Assembly (NCBI RefSeq): GCF_004364805.1
Contig: NZ_SOAP01000001.1
Span: forward strand, 496,001 to 560,000
Length of the DNA stretch: 64,000 nucleotides
DNA from: Pelagimonas phthalicica
GTDB taxonomy: Bacteria; Pseudomonadota; Alphaproteobacteria; Rhodobacterales; Rhodobacteraceae
Direction of reading: 5' to 3'
Shown here: positions 9,089 through 19,349 of the stretch, one piece after another
Layout: each line of letters opens with the position of its first letter
How positions within the stretch are numbered: the first letter of the stretch is position 1
Notes under the pieces: generated by a model
Databases searched by the model: none
Told to the model about the DNA's origin: nothing
The model's input: only the letters and a program-made list of their open reading frames with translations
Translations under genes and position numbers: made by a program

Positions 9089-9622
9089 ATGCAACATCAG
9101 CCAAAACGACGCGCCTTCTTGACCGGGCGGATGAATAGACCGCTTCCGATGCGCCCTCCCGGTGCCATCGAAGAAGAAGCCTTTCAGGACACTTGCACCA
9201 AATGCGGCGACTGTGCCTCGGCCTGCCCGCAGGAAATCATCCGCTTTGATGGCGACGGGCTGCCCACTGTCGACCTGTCCACCTCTCCTTGCACCTTCTG
9301 CAATATTTGCGCCGAAAGCTGCGAGGCCGGCGCGATTGACTATGCCGATGGCTGGGATTGGCGTGCTCGGGTCGATGACAGCTGCATGTCGGCCAATGGC
9401 ATCATGTGCCGCACTTGCGAAGACCAATGTGACCATCAGGCCATTCGGTTTCGCCTCCTCCCCGGTGGCCTCTCAGAAGCGCAATTTGACAGTGACGCCT
9501 GCACCGGTTGCGGGGCCTGCGCCAATGCCTGCCCCAGCGGCTCGATCTCTTTTTACACCCCGAAACAGCAACGCCCCAATCACGAAGGCCCCAATCAGGA
9601 AAGAAAGACACAGACATGCTGA
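9089..9622 (+). CDS. napF: Ferredoxin-type protein NapF
   Basis: A 177-residue cytoplasmic iron-sulfur protein. It carries an RRAFLTGR stretch near the N-terminus and three 4Fe-4S-type clusters: CTKCGDCASACP, CTFCNICAESC and CTGCGACANACP, with a further C-rich segment CRTCEDQCDHQ. NapF is implicated in maturing NapA before Tat export. The ATG at 9089 follows TTGGGG; the upstream TTG at 9077 is in frame but lies inside that ribosome site. It is first of napFDAGHBC and overlaps napD by 7 nt. Confidence 0.88.
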   Translation: MQHQPKRRAFLTGRMNRPLPMRPPGAIEEEAFQDTCTKCGDCASACPQEIIRFDGDGLPTVDLSTSPCTFCNICAESCEAGAIDYADGWDWRARVDDSCMSANGIMCRTCEDQCDHQAIRFRLLPGGLSEAQFDSDACTGCGACANACPSGSISFYTPKQQRPNHEGPNQERKTQTC

Positions 9623-9891
9623 ATATTTGTGGCTGCCTTGTCCATGTGATGCCCGAAAAGACCGACAGCGTCGTCGCCGCCATCACCGCCACCCCCGGTT
9701 GCGAGGTGCACGCCCAGGAGGATGGGCGCATTGTCGTGACCGTCGAAGACACCGGTGACAAGCTCGCCAGCGACCAGATCATGGACATGCACCAGATCCC
9801 CGGCGTGCTGACCGTCACCCTGACCTATCACCATTTCGAACCGCTCCACGCGCAAGACGGCCCCGCAATGGCCGCTGCGCCAGCTCTCTGA
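9616..9891 (+). CDS. napD: Nitrate reductase maturation chaperone NapD
   Basis: A 91-residue protein from ATG 9616 (MLNICGCLVHVMPEK). NapD chaperones bind the twin-arginine signal peptide of NapA and hold back export until the molybdenum cofactor is inserted. The ferredoxin-like NapD fold is evident in SVVAAITATPGCEVHAQEDGR and the C-terminal LTVTLTYHHFE strand. The start lies within the end of napF (7-nt overlap), and napA follows after 12 bp. The C-terminus has a short extension rich in Ala. Confidence 0.88.
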   Translation: MLNICGCLVHVMPEKTDSVVAAITATPGCEVHAQEDGRIVVTVEDTGDKLASDQIMDMHQIPGVLTVTLTYHHFEPLHAQDGPAMAAAPAL

Positions 9892-9903
9892 GGAGGCTTT
9901 GCC

Positions 9904-12420
9904 ATGACCAAAACCACCGATCCCCTAATGACTGACAGGCGTAAGTTTCTAAAGGCCTCGGCAGCCGCCGCCACAGCCTCAGCCGCGGGCATCACCCTGC
10001 CCAATGGCGCGACCGCACAGGTCGGAACCCCGGATATCCGCTGGGACAAGGCTGCCTGTCGGTTCTGCGGCACTGGCTGCTCTGTTCTGGTCGGCACCAA
10101 GGATGGCCGCGTTGTCGCCACCCAGGGCGACCCACAGGCACCGGTGAACCGAGGCCTGAACTGCATCAAGGGCTATTTCCTGTCCAAGATCATGTATGGC
10201 AAAGACCGCCTGACCACTCCGCTGCTGCGCAAATCAAACGGCGTCTATGACAAGAACGGTGATTTCGAGCCCGTCAGCTGGGACGAAGCCTTTGATGTCA
10301 TGGCCGAAAAGTGGAAGGAAACCATCGCCAAGAAAGGCCCGACCGCCGTGTCGATGTTCGGCTCTGGCCAGTGGACTGTCTGGGAAGGTTACGCCGCCGC
10401 CAAGATGATGAAGGCCGGGTTCCGCTCCAACAATATTGACCCCAACGCCCGCCACTGCATGGCCTCGGCTGTGGCCGCCTTTATCCGCGGCTTTGGTATT
10501 GATGAACCGATGGGCTGCTATGACGACCTCGAACATGCCGACACATTTGTGCTCTGGGGCTCCAACATGGCCGAGATGCACCCGATCCTGTGGTCGCGCC
10601 TCACCAATACCCGCCTGACCAAGCCGGGGTGCGAGGTGCATGTGCTCTCGACCTTCGAACATCGCTCGTTCGAGCTGGCCGATAATGGCATGATCTTCAC
10701 GCCGCAAACCGACCTGGCGATCCTGAACTACATCGCCAATTACATCATCTCCAACGGTTATGTGAACGAGGACTTCGTCAAGAACCACGTCAACATCACC
10801 AAGACCGCCACCGATATCGGCTATGGTCTGCGCCCCAACCACGAGCTGGAACAGGCCGCCGCCAATCCAAGCCATGAAGGCAAGCACGGCAAGCTGACCC
10901 CGATGTCCTTTGAGGAATATGCCGAGGCGGTTTCCAAATACACCGTTGAATATGCTTCGGAATTGTCCGGTGTCCCGGCGGCGAAACTGGAACGTCTGGC
11001 CCAGCAATACGCCGATCCAAACCGCAAGGTCATGTCGCTTTGGACCATGGGCTTTAACCAGCACACACGCGGGTCCTGGGTTAACGGGTTGATGTATAAC
11101 GTCCACCTGCTGGTCGGCAAAATCGCCGAGCCGGGCAACTCGCCCTTCTCGCTCACCGGTCAGCCCTCAGCCTGTGGCACCGCGCGCGAGGTTGGCACCT
11201 TTGCCCACCGTCTGCCCGCCGATATGGTGGTCATGAAAGAGGCGCATCGCGACATCGCCGAGGCGAAATGGGGCCTGCCCAAAGGCACCATCCCGCCCAA
11301 GCCCGGCTTTCACGCCGTGTTGCAGCACCGCAAGCTCAAGGATGGTGATCTGAACTGTCACTGGGTGCAGTGCAACAACAACATGCAAGCCGCGCCGAAC
11401 ATGAACGAAGAAGGTTATCCGGGTTACCGCAACCCCGAAAACTTCATCACCGTGTCCGACCCTTACCCTACCGTGACCGCCCTGGCCGCCGACCTGATCC
11501 TGCCCACCGCCATGTGGGTCGAAAAAGAAGGGGCCTATGGCAACGCCGAGCGCCGCACCCAGTTCTGGCGTCAGCAAGTGGACGCGCCGGGCGAGGCGAA
11601 ATCGGATGTCTGGCAGGTGATGGAATTTGCCAAACGCTTCAAGATGGAAGAGGTCTGGCCCGCCGATCTGCTTGACCAAGCCCCTGAATACCGTGGCAAA
11701 ACCATGTATGAGGTGCTGTTCGAAAACGGCAAGGTCAACAAATACCCGCTGTCCGAAACAGCCGAAGGTTTCAACAACACCGAGGCCAAGCATTTTGGCT
11801 TCTATGTCCAGAAAGGCCTGTTCGAAGAATATGCCGATTTTGGCCGTGGCAAGGCGCATGATCTGGCGGACTTTGACACCTATCACCAGGCCCGTGGTCT
11901 GCGCTGGCCGGTCGTGGATGGCAAAGAGACCCTCTATCGCTTCCGCGAAGGCTATGACCCCTATGTCGAAGCTGGCAAAGGCGTGCAGTTCTACGGCAAG
12001 CCCGATGGCAAGGCCAACATCATCTTTGCGCCATTCGAACCAGCGGCTGAAACCCCGGATGATGAATATGATCTCTGGCTGGTCACCGGTCGTGTGCTGG
12101 AACATTGGCACTCTGGCTCCATGACCCGTCGTGTGCCTGAGCTGCACCGCTCTTTCCCCAGTGCAGTTCTCTACATGCACCCACAGGATGCCAAGGATCG
12201 TGGGTTGCGCCGTGGTCAGGAAATCAGCGTCTCAACCCGACGGGGCGATGTTCTAACCCGCGTCGAAACCCGGGGCCGCAACAAGATGCCTTTGGGCGTC
12301 GTGTTCATGCCTTGGTTCGACGAAGGCCAGCTCACCAACAAGCTGACCCTGGACGCAACCTGCCCGATCTCGAAAGAGACCGATTTCAAGAAATGCGCCT
12401 GCAAGGTTGAACGCGTCTAA
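9904..12420 (+). CDS. napA: Periplasmic nitrate reductase catalytic subunit NapA
   Basis: An 838-residue molybdoenzyme that reduces nitrate to nitrite in the periplasm. A Tat signal ([20 protein letters not shown]) occupies residues 10-39. The 4Fe-4S ligands are C52, C55, C59 and C87. The molybdenum-ligating cysteine is C185 (ARHCMASA), as in NapA rather than the Asp of NarG. The C-terminal molybdopterin-binding domain ends in [11 protein letters not shown]. The ATG follows TGAGGAGG. Electrons should arrive from NapC through NapB, and also through NapGH. Confidence 0.96.
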   Translation: MTKTTDPLMTDRRKFLKASAAAATASAAGITLPNGATAQVGTPDIRWDKAACRFCGTGCSVLVGTKDGRVVATQGDPQAPVNRGLNCIKGYFLSKIMYGKDRLTTPLLRKSNGVYDKNGDFEPVSWDEAFDVMAEKWKETIAKKGPTAVSMFGSGQWTVWEGYAAAKMMKAGFRSNNIDPNARHCMASAVAAFIRGFGIDEPMGCYDDLEHADTFVLWGSNMAEMHPILWSRLTNTRLTKPGCEVHVLSTFEHRSFELADNGMIFTPQTDLAILNYIANYIISNGYVNEDFVKNHVNITKTATDIGYGLRPNHELEQAAANPSHEGKHGKLTPMSFEEYAEAVSKYTVEYASELSGVPAAKLERLAQQYADPNRKVMSLWTMGFNQHTRGSWVNGLMYNVHLLVGKIAEPGNSPFSLTGQPSACGTAREVGTFAHRLPADMVVMKEAHRDIAEAKWGLPKGTIPPKPGFHAVLQHRKLKDGDLNCHWVQCNNNMQAAPNMNEEGYPGYRNPENFITVSDPYPTVTALAADLILPTAMWVEKEGAYGNAERRTQFWRQQVDAPGEAKSDVWQVMEFAKRFKMEEVWPADLLDQAPEYRGKTMYEVLFENGKVNKYPLSETAEGFNNTEAKHFGFYVQKGLFEEYADFGRGKAHDLADFDTYHQARGLRWPVVDGKETLYRFREGYDPYVEAGKGVQFYGKPDGKANIIFAPFEPAAETPDDEYDLWLVTGRVLEHWHSGSMTRRVPELHRSFPSAVLYMHPQDAKDRGLRRGQEISVSTRRGDVLTRVETRGRNKMPLGVVFMPWFDEGQLTNKLTLDATCPISKETDFKKCACKVERV

Positions 12421-12445
12421 GCGCTGACGAGAAAAGAGAACACCC

Positions 12446-13306
12446 ATGTCCGCCGCCACCAAGCATAAACCGATGGATCGCCGTCGCTTCCTTAGGGATG
12501 CGTCGCGCGGTGTCGCCGGATGCGCTTTGGCGGGCATGGGTCTGACCCAATTCATTTCGGATGCCCGTGCGCTCCCGGCGCAAGCCATCCGTCCGCCAGG
12601 GGCGCTTGAGGAGAGCGATTTCCTGGCGGCCTGTATCCGATGCGGCCTTTGTGTGCGCGACTGTCCCTATGACACGCTCAGCCTCGCCGAGCTCGGGCAT
12701 GACGGCGCGGCCACAGGGACCCCGTTCTTTACCGCGCGCGACGTGCCCTGCGAGATGTGCGAAGACATCCCTTGTGTCGTCGCCTGCCCCACCGGCGCTC
12801 TGGATCACAACCTGACCAATATTGACGATGCCGATATGGGCGTCGCCGTGCTGATCGACGAAGAGGCCTGTTTAAACGCCCTCGGGTTGCGCTGCGATGT
12901 CTGCTACCGGGTCTGCCCGGTCATCGACAAAGCAATCACACTGGAACTCAGCCCCAATACCCGCTCGGGCGCCCATGCGATCTTTATGCCGATTGTGCAT
13001 TCGGACCATTGCACCGGCTGCGGCAAATGCGAAAAATCCTGTGTCCTGCCCGATGAAAGCGCCATCAAGGTGCTCCCGACGCGGCTGGCCAAGGCCCATA
13101 GCGCCGAGCATTACAAACTCGGATGGGAGGAAAACAACCCGCTGGTGGATGAGCTGATCGACCTGCCCGACCGCCTGCCGGGTTCGGGCACCGACAATCT
13201 CGCTGCGCCCGGTGGGTTCCTGCCCGGAGATATGCCTGATCCCTCCATGGAAGGCGGCTTTACCTCTTCGATTAAACTCCCTGGCACCGGGGGGGCAGGC
13301 CAATGA
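12446..13306 (+). CDS. napG: Ferredoxin-type quinol-oxidation protein NapG
   Basis: A 286-residue protein with a Tat signal ([21 protein letters not shown]) and four 4Fe-4S cysteine clusters, including [35 protein letters not shown] and [11 protein letters not shown]. NapG works with membrane NapH as a quinol dehydrogenase branch feeding NapA. It begins 25 bp after napA behind AAAAGAG, and its stop overlaps the napH start as ATGA. The length is slightly above that of E. coli NapG because of a Gly/Pro-rich tail. Confidence 0.92.
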   Translation: MSAATKHKPMDRRRFLRDASRGVAGCALAGMGLTQFISDARALPAQAIRPPGALEESDFLAACIRCGLCVRDCPYDTLSLAELGHDGAATGTPFFTARDVPCEMCEDIPCVVACPTGALDHNLTNIDDADMGVAVLIDEEACLNALGLRCDVCYRVCPVIDKAITLELSPNTRSGAHAIFMPIVHSDHCTGCGKCEKSCVLPDESAIKVLPTRLAKAHSAEHYKLGWEENNPLVDELIDLPDRLPGSGTDNLAAPGGFLPGDMPDPSMEGGFTSSIKLPGTGGAGQ

Positions 13307-14223
13307 GCGACAAGACCCATCTGCCCGTCGGAGCCGAGGCCATCCGCGACAAAGGCTGGCTCACTGCGCATAAATACCTGCTGCTGCGCCGCGCCTCTCA
13401 GCTGTTCTTCCTGTTCCTGTTTCTCATGGGGCCGTGGTTGGGCATCTGGTGGGTCAAGGGCAACCTTTCAGGTTCCCTGACCTTTGACATCTTGCCGCTG
13501 ACCGATCCGTTTATCGCGGCCCAGGGGATCATTGCCGGGCACTGGCCCGCCCTGACCGCGCTTATCGGCGCGCTGATCGTTGGCGTCGCCTATGCGCTGA
13601 TCGGCGGGCGGGTCTATTGCTCCTGGGTCTGCCCAATCAACCCGGTCACCGATGGCGCGCATTGGCTGCATGACAAGCTTGGCATGACCAAAGGCTGGCA
13701 GCCCAAGCGCGAAACCCGCTATTACGTGCTGGGCATGGTCTTGGCCGTGTCCCTGTTGACCGGCACCATCGCCTGGGAATTTGTCAATCCGATCAGCATG
13801 TTGCATCGCGGCCTGATCTTTGGTGTCGGCTTTGCCTGGGCCTTTGTGCTGGCGGTCTTCCTGTTCGACTTTGCCGTGTCGCGGCGCGGCTGGTGTGGCC
13901 ATCTCTGCCCTGTGGGCGCGTTTTACAACCTGCTGGGCACAGCTTCGGTGCTGCGGGTCACGGCCAAAAACCGCGCCGCCTGCGATGATTGCATGGATTG
14001 CTTTGCTGTCTGCCCCGAAAATCACGTCATCACCCCCGCCCTGCGCGGCCAGGATGACGATACCCCACTGATCCTATCCCCCGACTGCACCAATTGCGGC
14101 CGCTGCATCGATGTCTGCGCGCCAGAGGTCTTTGAATTCACCCACCGTTTCGACGCCACCCCCGCCCCGGGGCGTGTGCGAGCCAAATCAACCCCTGCGC
14201 CAAGAGCCGACAAAGCGGCCTGA
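13303..14223 (+). CDS. napH: Membrane quinol dehydrogenase component NapH
   Basis: A 306-residue inner-membrane ferredoxin-type protein. About four membrane segments are visible: around residues 27-47, 66-92, 140-160 and 175-195. The family CxxxCP motifs on the cytoplasmic side are CSWVCPINP and CGHLCPVGA. Two C-terminal 4Fe-4S clusters follow, [13 protein letters not shown] and [11 protein letters not shown]. It is translationally coupled to napG (ATGA), supporting a NapGH complex. The tail after residue 285 is Pro/Arg-rich. Confidence 0.92.
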   Translation: MSDKTHLPVGAEAIRDKGWLTAHKYLLLRRASQLFFLFLFLMGPWLGIWWVKGNLSGSLTFDILPLTDPFIAAQGIIAGHWPALTALIGALIVGVAYALIGGRVYCSWVCPINPVTDGAHWLHDKLGMTKGWQPKRETRYYVLGMVLAVSLLTGTIAWEFVNPISMLHRGLIFGVGFAWAFVLAVFLFDFAVSRRGWCGHLCPVGAFYNLLGTASVLRVTAKNRAACDDCMDCFAVCPENHVITPALRGQDDDTPLILSPDCTNCGRCIDVCAPEVFEFTHRFDATPAPGRVRAKSTPAPRADKAA

Positions 14224-14256
14224 GCACGCCCGCCCGGGCAAAAAAGGAGACATGAT

Positions 14257-14688
14257 ATGAAAAAGCATAGCCTTATAAGCGCCCTCTCTATCGCGGCCCT
14301 GCTTGCTGCGGGCGTCGCCATTGCCCAGCAATCCGGGGTTAAATCCCTGCGCGGGGCTGAGATCGACGAGCCGGTCGTGGTTGATCCGGTGCACAAACAG
14401 CAGGATCATGGCCGCTACACCCGCAATTACCGCCAGCAACCGCCGCTGATCCCGCATTCCACCGCGCAGTATCAGATCGATCTGAACACCAACCAGTGTC
14501 TGACCTGCCATGACTGGACCAAGGCCGGAGATCGCGGCGCGCCCACCCTCTCGATGACCCACTATCTGGGTCGCAATGGCGAACAGCTCGACAGTGTCGC
14601 CGGCACCCGCTGGTTCTGCAACCAGTGCCACGTGCCGCAGGTCGACGCCCCGGCGCTGGTCGACAACACCTTTGTACCGTCGAACTAA
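14257..14688 (+). CDS. napB: Diheme cytochrome c subunit NapB
   Basis: A 143-residue periplasmic electron-transfer subunit of nitrate reductase. A Sec signal peptide spans residues 1-27 (…LLAAGVAIAQ). Two heme-binding motifs, CLTCH and CNQCH, are present, with the conserved HDWT-like segment after the first. NapB passes electrons from NapC to NapA. An AAGGAGACATGAT ribosome site precedes the ATG, and napC follows after 21 bp. Confidence 0.93.
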   Translation: MKKHSLISALSIAALLAAGVAIAQQSGVKSLRGAEIDEPVVVDPVHKQQDHGRYTRNYRQQPPLIPHSTAQYQIDLNTNQCLTCHDWTKAGDRGAPTLSMTHYLGRNGEQLDSVAGTRWFCNQCHVPQVDAPALVDNTFVPSN

Positions 14689-14709
14689 ACGCGGGGAAGG
14701 AGCTGACCC

Positions 14710-15396
14710 ATGTCTGATCAAAAACCCGGCCTGTTCAAAAGGTTCTTTACCCCTTCGGCGGTCTATTCCTTTGGCGGTATCCTGATCGGCGGTTTTATCG
14801 CCGGGATCGTCTTTTGGGGTGGTTTCAACTGGACCCTCGAAATGACCAATACCGAGGAATTCTGCGTCTCCTGCCACGAGATGGAGGTGAATGTGTACGC
14901 CGAATACCAAGGCACCATTCACCAGAATAACGGCTCGGGCGTGCGCGCCACCTGCCCCGATTGCCACGTGCCCAAAGACTGGACGCCCAAGATCATCCGC
15001 AAGATCCAGGCCTCCAAGGAGCTATATGGTCACTTCATCACCCATGTGGTCGACACACCCGAGAAATTCGCCGAACACCGCGCCGTCATGGCGTCGCGCG
15101 AATGGGCGCGGATGAAACGCACCGATTCCAAAGAGTGCCGCAACTGCCACAACTTCGATTACATGGATTTCACCATGCAAGAGACTCGCGCCGCCGAGAA
15201 CCACCAAAAGGCCATTGACGAGGGTAAGACCTGCATCGACTGCCACCAGGGCATCGCGCATGATCTGCCGTCCAACTATCTGGAACATTACGAAAAAGTG
15301 GTTTCGGATCTGGATGACAAGGGTCTGATCCCGCCTGCGCAGGGCACCCGTTTTGCCGATGGGGCAGCCATTCGGGCGCATTTGTCCGACCAATGA
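14710..15396 (+). CDS. napC: Tetraheme quinol dehydrogenase NapC
   Basis: A 228-residue NapC/NirT-family protein. A single N-terminal membrane anchor (about residues 14-39) leads to a periplasmic domain with four CXXCH heme motifs: CVSCH, CPDCH, CRNCH and CIDCH. It takes electrons from the quinol pool and delivers them to NapB. The ATG follows GGAAGGAGC. It ends the napFDAGHBC set; a hairpin lies 20 bp downstream. Confidence 0.94.
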   Translation: MSDQKPGLFKRFFTPSAVYSFGGILIGGFIAGIVFWGGFNWTLEMTNTEEFCVSCHEMEVNVYAEYQGTIHQNNGSGVRATCPDCHVPKDWTPKIIRKIQASKELYGHFITHVVDTPEKFAEHRAVMASREWARMKRTDSKECRNCHNFDYMDFTMQETRAAENHQKAIDEGKTCIDCHQGIAHDLPSNYLEHYEKVVSDLDDKGLIPPAQGTRFADGAAIRAHLSDQ

Positions 15397-15416
15397 GCCA
15401 TTGACGCACTCCCCAA

Positions 15417-15442
15417 AAGGGCGTCCCATAAGGGCCGCCCTT
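15417..15442 (+). other. Stem-loop between napC and the DUF2478 gene
   Basis: AAGGGCG (15417-15423) pairs with CGCCCTT (15436-15442), enclosing a CCC/GGG inner pair and an ATAA loop. Only TCC follows, with no T-run. It may be an mRNA-processing or partial termination hairpin rather than a full terminator. Confidence 0.5.
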
Positions 15443-15460
15443 CCTTCATGAGGTCCAAGA

Positions 15461-15967
15461 ATGCAGATCGCCTATCTGAAATCCGCCGATGGCGTCGATG
15501 TGAATGCCACCCTCGCCGAGCTGGCGGCGCGCTTGATTGATCAAGGGCTGCAGGTGGTGGGCACCACCCAGACCAACACCGCGCGCACAGACACGCATAA
15601 ATGCGATATGGATGTGCGGGTTTTGCCCGATGGCGAGATCATCCGCATCTCACAAAATCTCGGCCCGAAATCGCGCGGCTGCCAATTGGACCCGGATGCG
15701 CTGGAACAGGCGGTGGCGGCGACCCTGACCCGGCTTGAAAAGGCCGATCTGCTGATCATCAACAAATTCGGCAAACACGAGGCGGATGGGCGCGGCTTTC
15801 GCGAGGTGATCGCTGCGGCATTAGAGCTGAACATCCCGGTTCTGGTGGGCACCAATGGCTTGAACCTGCAGGCCTTTCTGGAATTCACCGATCATTCTGC
15901 CAGCGAACTGCCCGCTGATATCGAGCAACTGACCGCCTGGGCCAACACCCTGCGCCGCGCGGCCTGA
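15461..15967 (+). CDS. DUF2478 family protein
   Basis: A 168-residue cytoplasmic protein that matches the DUF2478 family, which is often found beside molybdenum transport or molybdoenzyme genes. Features include the N-terminal MQIAYLKSADGVDV strand and TNKFGKHEADGRGF-like LIINKFGKHEADG. The fold may be P-loop-like, but no canonical Walker A is present. The ATG follows ATGAGGTCC. Its place 64 bp after napC suggests a role in molybdate or cofactor supply for NapA; that is inference from context. Confidence 0.7.
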   Translation: MQIAYLKSADGVDVNATLAELAARLIDQGLQVVGTTQTNTARTDTHKCDMDVRVLPDGEIIRISQNLGPKSRGCQLDPDALEQAVAATLTRLEKADLLIINKFGKHEADGRGFREVIAAALELNIPVLVGTNGLNLQAFLEFTDHSASELPADIEQLTAWANTLRRAA

Positions 15968-16031
15968 CGGGGGGGGCGCTGCCCCCGTCTGCCAAGGAAG
16001 ACTCCCCCGGGATATTTTGAGCCCAAAGAAA
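15968..16031 (+). repeat. Dispersed intergenic repeat, family 2, copy a
   Basis: A GGGGGCGCTGCCCCC hairpin is followed about 20 bp later by CCCCCGGGATATTTTGAG and CCCAAAGAAACC. Related copies lie at 31386-31454 (inverted) and 37818-37886. This copy follows the DUF2478 stop codon directly and may act as its terminator. Confidence 0.7.
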
Positions 16032-16081
16032 CCGTGAGATCGTGGTTTCAAAAGCGCTAAAAACCTGCCATCACCCGGGCC

Positions 16082-16591
16082 ATGACCATACGCCGTGCCA
16101 CCATTGACGATGCGTCCAGCCTCGCCGCGATTTCGATCGAGGTCTGGATCGGAACCTATCTCAAGCACGGTGTCTCGGCATTCTTTGCCGATTATGCCTT
16201 GAACACCTTTCGTGCGGAGAAGCTGGCGCAGCTGATCACTGATGACCGCCAGTCGATCTTGGTCTCGGAAGAGGCAGAAGGGATTGTTGGTTATGTCCGG
16301 CTTGCGACAGCCAGCCCCGCCCCGGTGCCGGGCTGTTCTGACACCGAGATCGCGACGTTTTACCTCCAGCCGCGCCATCATGGAAAAGGCATTGGCAAAA
16401 CCCTGTTTGAGGCAGCCTTGGAGGAATGTCGTGCCAAGGGCATTGCCTCGCTCTGGCTGACCACCAATGCCGAAAACGACCCAGCGATCGGGTTTTACCT
16501 GGCGCAGGGGTTCCAGCGCGACGGTGAGACATATTTCGAGATCGAAGATCAGAAATATCTCAACCACGTCTACACTTATCAGATCGAGTGA
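16082..16591 (+). CDS. GNAT-family N-acetyltransferase
   Basis: A 169-residue GCN5-related acetyltransferase. The acetyl-CoA-binding motif A is visible as LQPRHHGKGIGKTLFEAAL (Q/RxxGxG/A). The motif B region follows as NAENDPAIGFYLAQGFQRDG. The substrate is unknown. The ribosome site is weak. The gene converges on the nir minus-strand cluster, whose last gene ends 14 bp downstream. Confidence 0.85.
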   Translation: MTIRRATIDDASSLAAISIEVWIGTYLKHGVSAFFADYALNTFRAEKLAQLITDDRQSILVSEEAEGIVGYVRLATASPAPVPGCSDTEIATFYLQPRHHGKGIGKTLFEAALEECRAKGIASLWLTTNAENDPAIGFYLAQGFQRDGETYFEIEDQKYLNHVYTYQIE

Positions 16592-16604
16592 TCCTAGGGC
16601 CTGT

Positions 16605-16835
16605 TCAGGCCCGCCCCTCCGCCTCGTCGATCAACCCCTGCACCCAATGCGCCATCAGGTAATTGGCCGGCACACCCAAAGGAATTGCCAGGATCAGGGC
16701 GGTCAAAGGTGGCATAGCGGGGATGCCAAGCGCTTGCAGCATCAAGAAAAGCAGGAACAAATTGATCGCCACCGCGGCGGCGACAAACGGATAGAGGATC
16801 AGTTTCAATTTGAACGTGGTCTTGCGCAACATCAT
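16605..16835 (-). CDS. Small two-segment membrane protein, end of nir cluster
   Basis: A 76-residue protein beginning MMLRKTTFKLKLILY. Two membrane helices are likely (about residues 14-36 and 42-62), followed by a short acidic tail. The ATG at 16835 overlaps the stop of the chelatase-like gene as TGATG, with AGGAGG just before it, so it is firmly part of the nirDL-G-H-J transcription unit. I do not recognise the family. A role in heme d1 or nitrite-reductase assembly at the membrane is possible from context only. Confidence 0.65.
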   Translation of the reverse strand: MMLRKTTFKLKLILYPFVAAAVAINLFLLFLMLQALGIPAMPPLTALILAIPLGVPANYLMAHWVQGLIDEAEGRA

Positions 16836-17533
16836 CACGCTGCCTCCTGACTTTCCGCGCGCAGCGCCTGCGCGATGATCTCGGCCGTTTCGGGCCATTC
16901 GATAAAGGAGGGCAGCACCGCCCCCTCAAACCCGGCCTGCTCCAGCGCCTCGGGCACGTCATCCAGCATATGCCCGGCCACCAGCGCGAAAAACGGCAGG
17001 CAGATCGCCTGGCCAAGGTCGCGCGCGGCGGGTTCCAGAAAGGGCTCTTGTTCGACAAACCCGGTGCGGATCTCGCGAAACCCCATGCGCTCTTGCAGGG
17101 CGGTTGCGAAATCCTGCGCCGCATCGGCGCTGCGCTTGGACACGGCTGAGCCATGCGCCGCCACCAGAACCGCCGTTTCATCCGCCTGCCAGTCACGCGC
17201 GGCCAATTCCCGCGCCAGCCGTGTTTCGACCAGGGTCAACAGGGCGGGATCAACGCCAAACGGTGTCATGGGCGAGAGACCAAACGGGGCCAGCCGTTTT
17301 GGCAAAACCCGCCCGGTGAAATAGCCCTGCGCCATGAAATAGGGGTAGATCAGCGGGGCCGCCATTCTGCCCAGCTTTTCCTCCAACCGTTCCGGCGCGG
17401 CCAAGGTTGCGCTTTTGACGTGCCATCCGGGCAGATAAAAAGCCACGCGCACCGCCAAAGCCGCCAGCGCCGCCTCTTGCGTTTCAACATCCGAGGGGCT
17501 GCCATGGGTGACTAAAAGGGCGCTTTGCGGCAT
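16835..17533 (-). CDS. CbiX-like sirohydrochlorin chelatase
   Basis: A 232-residue protein of the CbiX/SirB chelatase superfamily. The N-terminal LLVTHGSPSD and central LVAAHGSAVSKRS segments carry the paired histidines used to insert metal into sirohydrochlorin. The start at 17533 follows AAGGATCACCCCA; a second possible start at 17638 would overlap the nirJ stop (TGATG) and add 35 residues of unusual composition. In a heme d1 cluster the likely job is to supply siroheme, the substrate of the NirDLGH decarboxylase. Cobalt rather than iron specificity cannot be excluded. Confidence 0.7.
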   Translation of the reverse strand: MPQSALLVTHGSPSDVETQEAALAALAVRVAFYLPGWHVKSATLAAPERLEEKLGRMAAPLIYPYFMAQGYFTGRVLPKRLAPFGLSPMTPFGVDPALLTLVETRLARELAARDWQADETAVLVAAHGSAVSKRSADAAQDFATALQERMGFREIRTGFVEQEPFLEPAARDLGQAICLPFFALVAGHMLDDVPEALEQAGFEGAVLPSFIEWPETAEIIAQALRAESQEAA

Positions 17534-17637
17534 TGGGGTGATCCTTGCACAAGGGTTTGGCAAGGATATAACCCGCGCGCCGCCAAGGGCAATCGGATTG
17601 CCCGTCAGCGCCGCGCCCACTGCAACCGCCTCAAACA

Positions 17638-18861
17638 TCACAGAAACTGGTGTTTGGGATCGTGACGTTTGCCCCGAAACGGGGTGACTACCACGCCATC
17701 ACCAATGCCATCGGCAATCCCAACCTCTTGATTGCTCATGTAACAGGCCGGATCTTCGGCCCAGGGATCACCTGTCACCTGCAAGGCCCGAATGCGGGTA
17801 TTGCCACCGCAAACCTCCTTAAAGGCGCAGGCCCCGCAGCGCCCTTTCAGGGGGCGCGGGCGTTGGCGCAGGGTGGCGAGCATCGCGTCATCGCCGGTCC
17901 AAAGCTTGGTAAAGGGGGCGGTTTTCACATTGCCGATGGTGTAATCGGACCAATAGGTGTCGGGATGCACCCGGCCCAGCGGGTCGATATTGGCCACGCC
18001 AAGCCCCGAACTATTCCCACCCCAGGCCTCAAGATGGGCGCGCACATGTTCGGCCTGCTCGGCGCTGAAGTTCTGTTGCACCCATTGCAGGAAATAGACC
18101 GCATCCGCATCGTTATTCCCAGTCACCAGCTCCAGCGGCTTGCCATTCTGGATCGCCTCCCAACCGCGCTGGATCAGCACATCCATCGCGTGGCGGGTGC
18201 GTTTGTGTTCGGTGTCATCACCGCGATGCTTGTCGCCGCGCCCGGCATAGACCAGATGGGAAAGGTAAAACTTATCGACCCCTTCGCTGTCACAGAGATC
18301 CAGCATATCCTCCAGCATATGGGCGTTTTCCTCGGTGATGGTGAACCGCAGCCCCACCTTGATGCCCCGCGCCTTGCAGGCCCGAATGCCCGCCAGAGCC
18401 TCGGCATAAGCCCCCTCTTGGCCGCGGAACCAATCGTTGAAATCCTGCACCCCGTCGATACTGATCCCCACATAGTCAAAGTTCAGATCGGCCACGCGCT
18501 CAGCGGTATCGCCAACCAATTTGGTGCCATTGGTCGACAAGGCCAGATAACGGAAATCGAGATCACGGGCATGGCGGGCCAGATCAAAGAAATCAAAGCG
18601 CGACAGCGGCTCGCCCCCCGACAGGATCAGCGCCGGGATCTTGAACCCGTTCAGATCATCCAGAACCCCCATCGCCTGGTCATGGCTCAGCTCACCGGGA
18701 AACTGCACATCCGCCGAGGTCGTATAGCAATGGCGGCATTTCAGATTGCAGCGCCGGGTCAGGTTCCAGATCACCACCGGCTTGACGCCTCCGGACCCAC
18801 GCCGCACGCGCACCGGGGTCGGGGTTTTCAGCTGTTGCATATATTGGCTTAGACGAAACAT
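17638..18861 (-). CDS. nirJ: Heme d1 biosynthesis radical SAM protein NirJ
   Basis: A 407-residue radical SAM enzyme. The N-terminal cluster motif is CNLKCRHC (about residues 38-45), followed by SGGEPL. A C-terminal SPASM-type cysteine set ([13 protein letters not shown] and PACY) is present. Length and sequence fit NirJ, which acts after siroheme decarboxylation in making heme d1 for cytochrome cd1 nitrite reductase. The start overlaps the nirH stop (TGATG). It also resembles AhbC of the siroheme-dependent heme pathway, but the neighbours favour NirJ. Confidence 0.88.
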   Translation of the reverse strand: MFRLSQYMQQLKTPTPVRVRRGSGGVKPVVIWNLTRRCNLKCRHCYTTSADVQFPGELSHDQAMGVLDDLNGFKIPALILSGGEPLSRFDFFDLARHARDLDFRYLALSTNGTKLVGDTAERVADLNFDYVGISIDGVQDFNDWFRGQEGAYAEALAGIRACKARGIKVGLRFTITEENAHMLEDMLDLCDSEGVDKFYLSHLVYAGRGDKHRGDDTEHKRTRHAMDVLIQRGWEAIQNGKPLELVTGNNDADAVYFLQWVQQNFSAEQAEHVRAHLEAWGGNSSGLGVANIDPLGRVHPDTYWSDYTIGNVKTAPFTKLWTGDDAMLATLRQRPRPLKGRCGACAFKEVCGGNTRIRALQVTGDPWAEDPACYMSNQEVGIADGIGDGVVVTPFRGKRHDPKHQFL

Positions 18862-19349
18862 CAGGTGCTTCCTTTGCTCAGGCGCATGCCGGTCTTTTTC
18901 AGGATGCGCGTCGAATAGAGAATGTCGCAGCTGCGAAGTGCTTGACCAAGCAGGGTTTTCACCTCCTCTCGATGGGCTTCGACCTCGGCGCGGGTCGCGC
19001 CATGCAGCATGGCGAACAGGTTATAGGGCCAGTCCGGCAGCGCGCGCGGGCGCAGGTAGCAATGGCTGACAAAATCCAGCGCCCCGATCTGCGCGCCCAA
19101 TTCTTCCGAGCGCGCGTCCTCCACATCCCAGACCGACATGCCATTGGCCACCATGCCCAACGCATAATGGTTGGGGGCCACTGCGATGCGGCGGATCACG
19201 CCGCTATCAATCATGGCGCTAATGCGGGCGACGACCTCGGCCTCTTCCAACCCCAGCCAGCCCGCTACTTCGGCATAGGGCTGCGCGGTCAGTGGCAGCC
19301 CACCCTGGGTGGCGGTCAGGATCTTGCGGTCAGTTGCGTCGATGCTCAT
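18861..19349 (-). CDS. nirH: Siroheme decarboxylase subunit NirH
   Basis: A 162-residue AsnC/Lrp-like protein with an N-terminal helix-turn-helix relic ([20 protein letters not shown]) and a C-terminal ligand/catalytic domain ([28 protein letters not shown]). NirH, with NirDL and NirG, decarboxylates siroheme to didecarboxysiroheme. The start ATG lies inside the nirG stop (ATGA), and the stop overlaps nirJ. Assignment to H rather than G rests on gene order and the [11 protein letters not shown]-terminus. Confidence 0.82.
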   Translation of the reverse strand: MSIDATDRKILTATQGGLPLTAQPYAEVAGWLGLEEAEVVARISAMIDSGVIRRIAVAPNHYALGMVANGMSVWDVEDARSEELGAQIGALDFVSHCYLRPRALPDWPYNLFAMLHGATRAEVEAHREEVKTLLGQALRSCDILYSTRILKKTGMRLSKGST

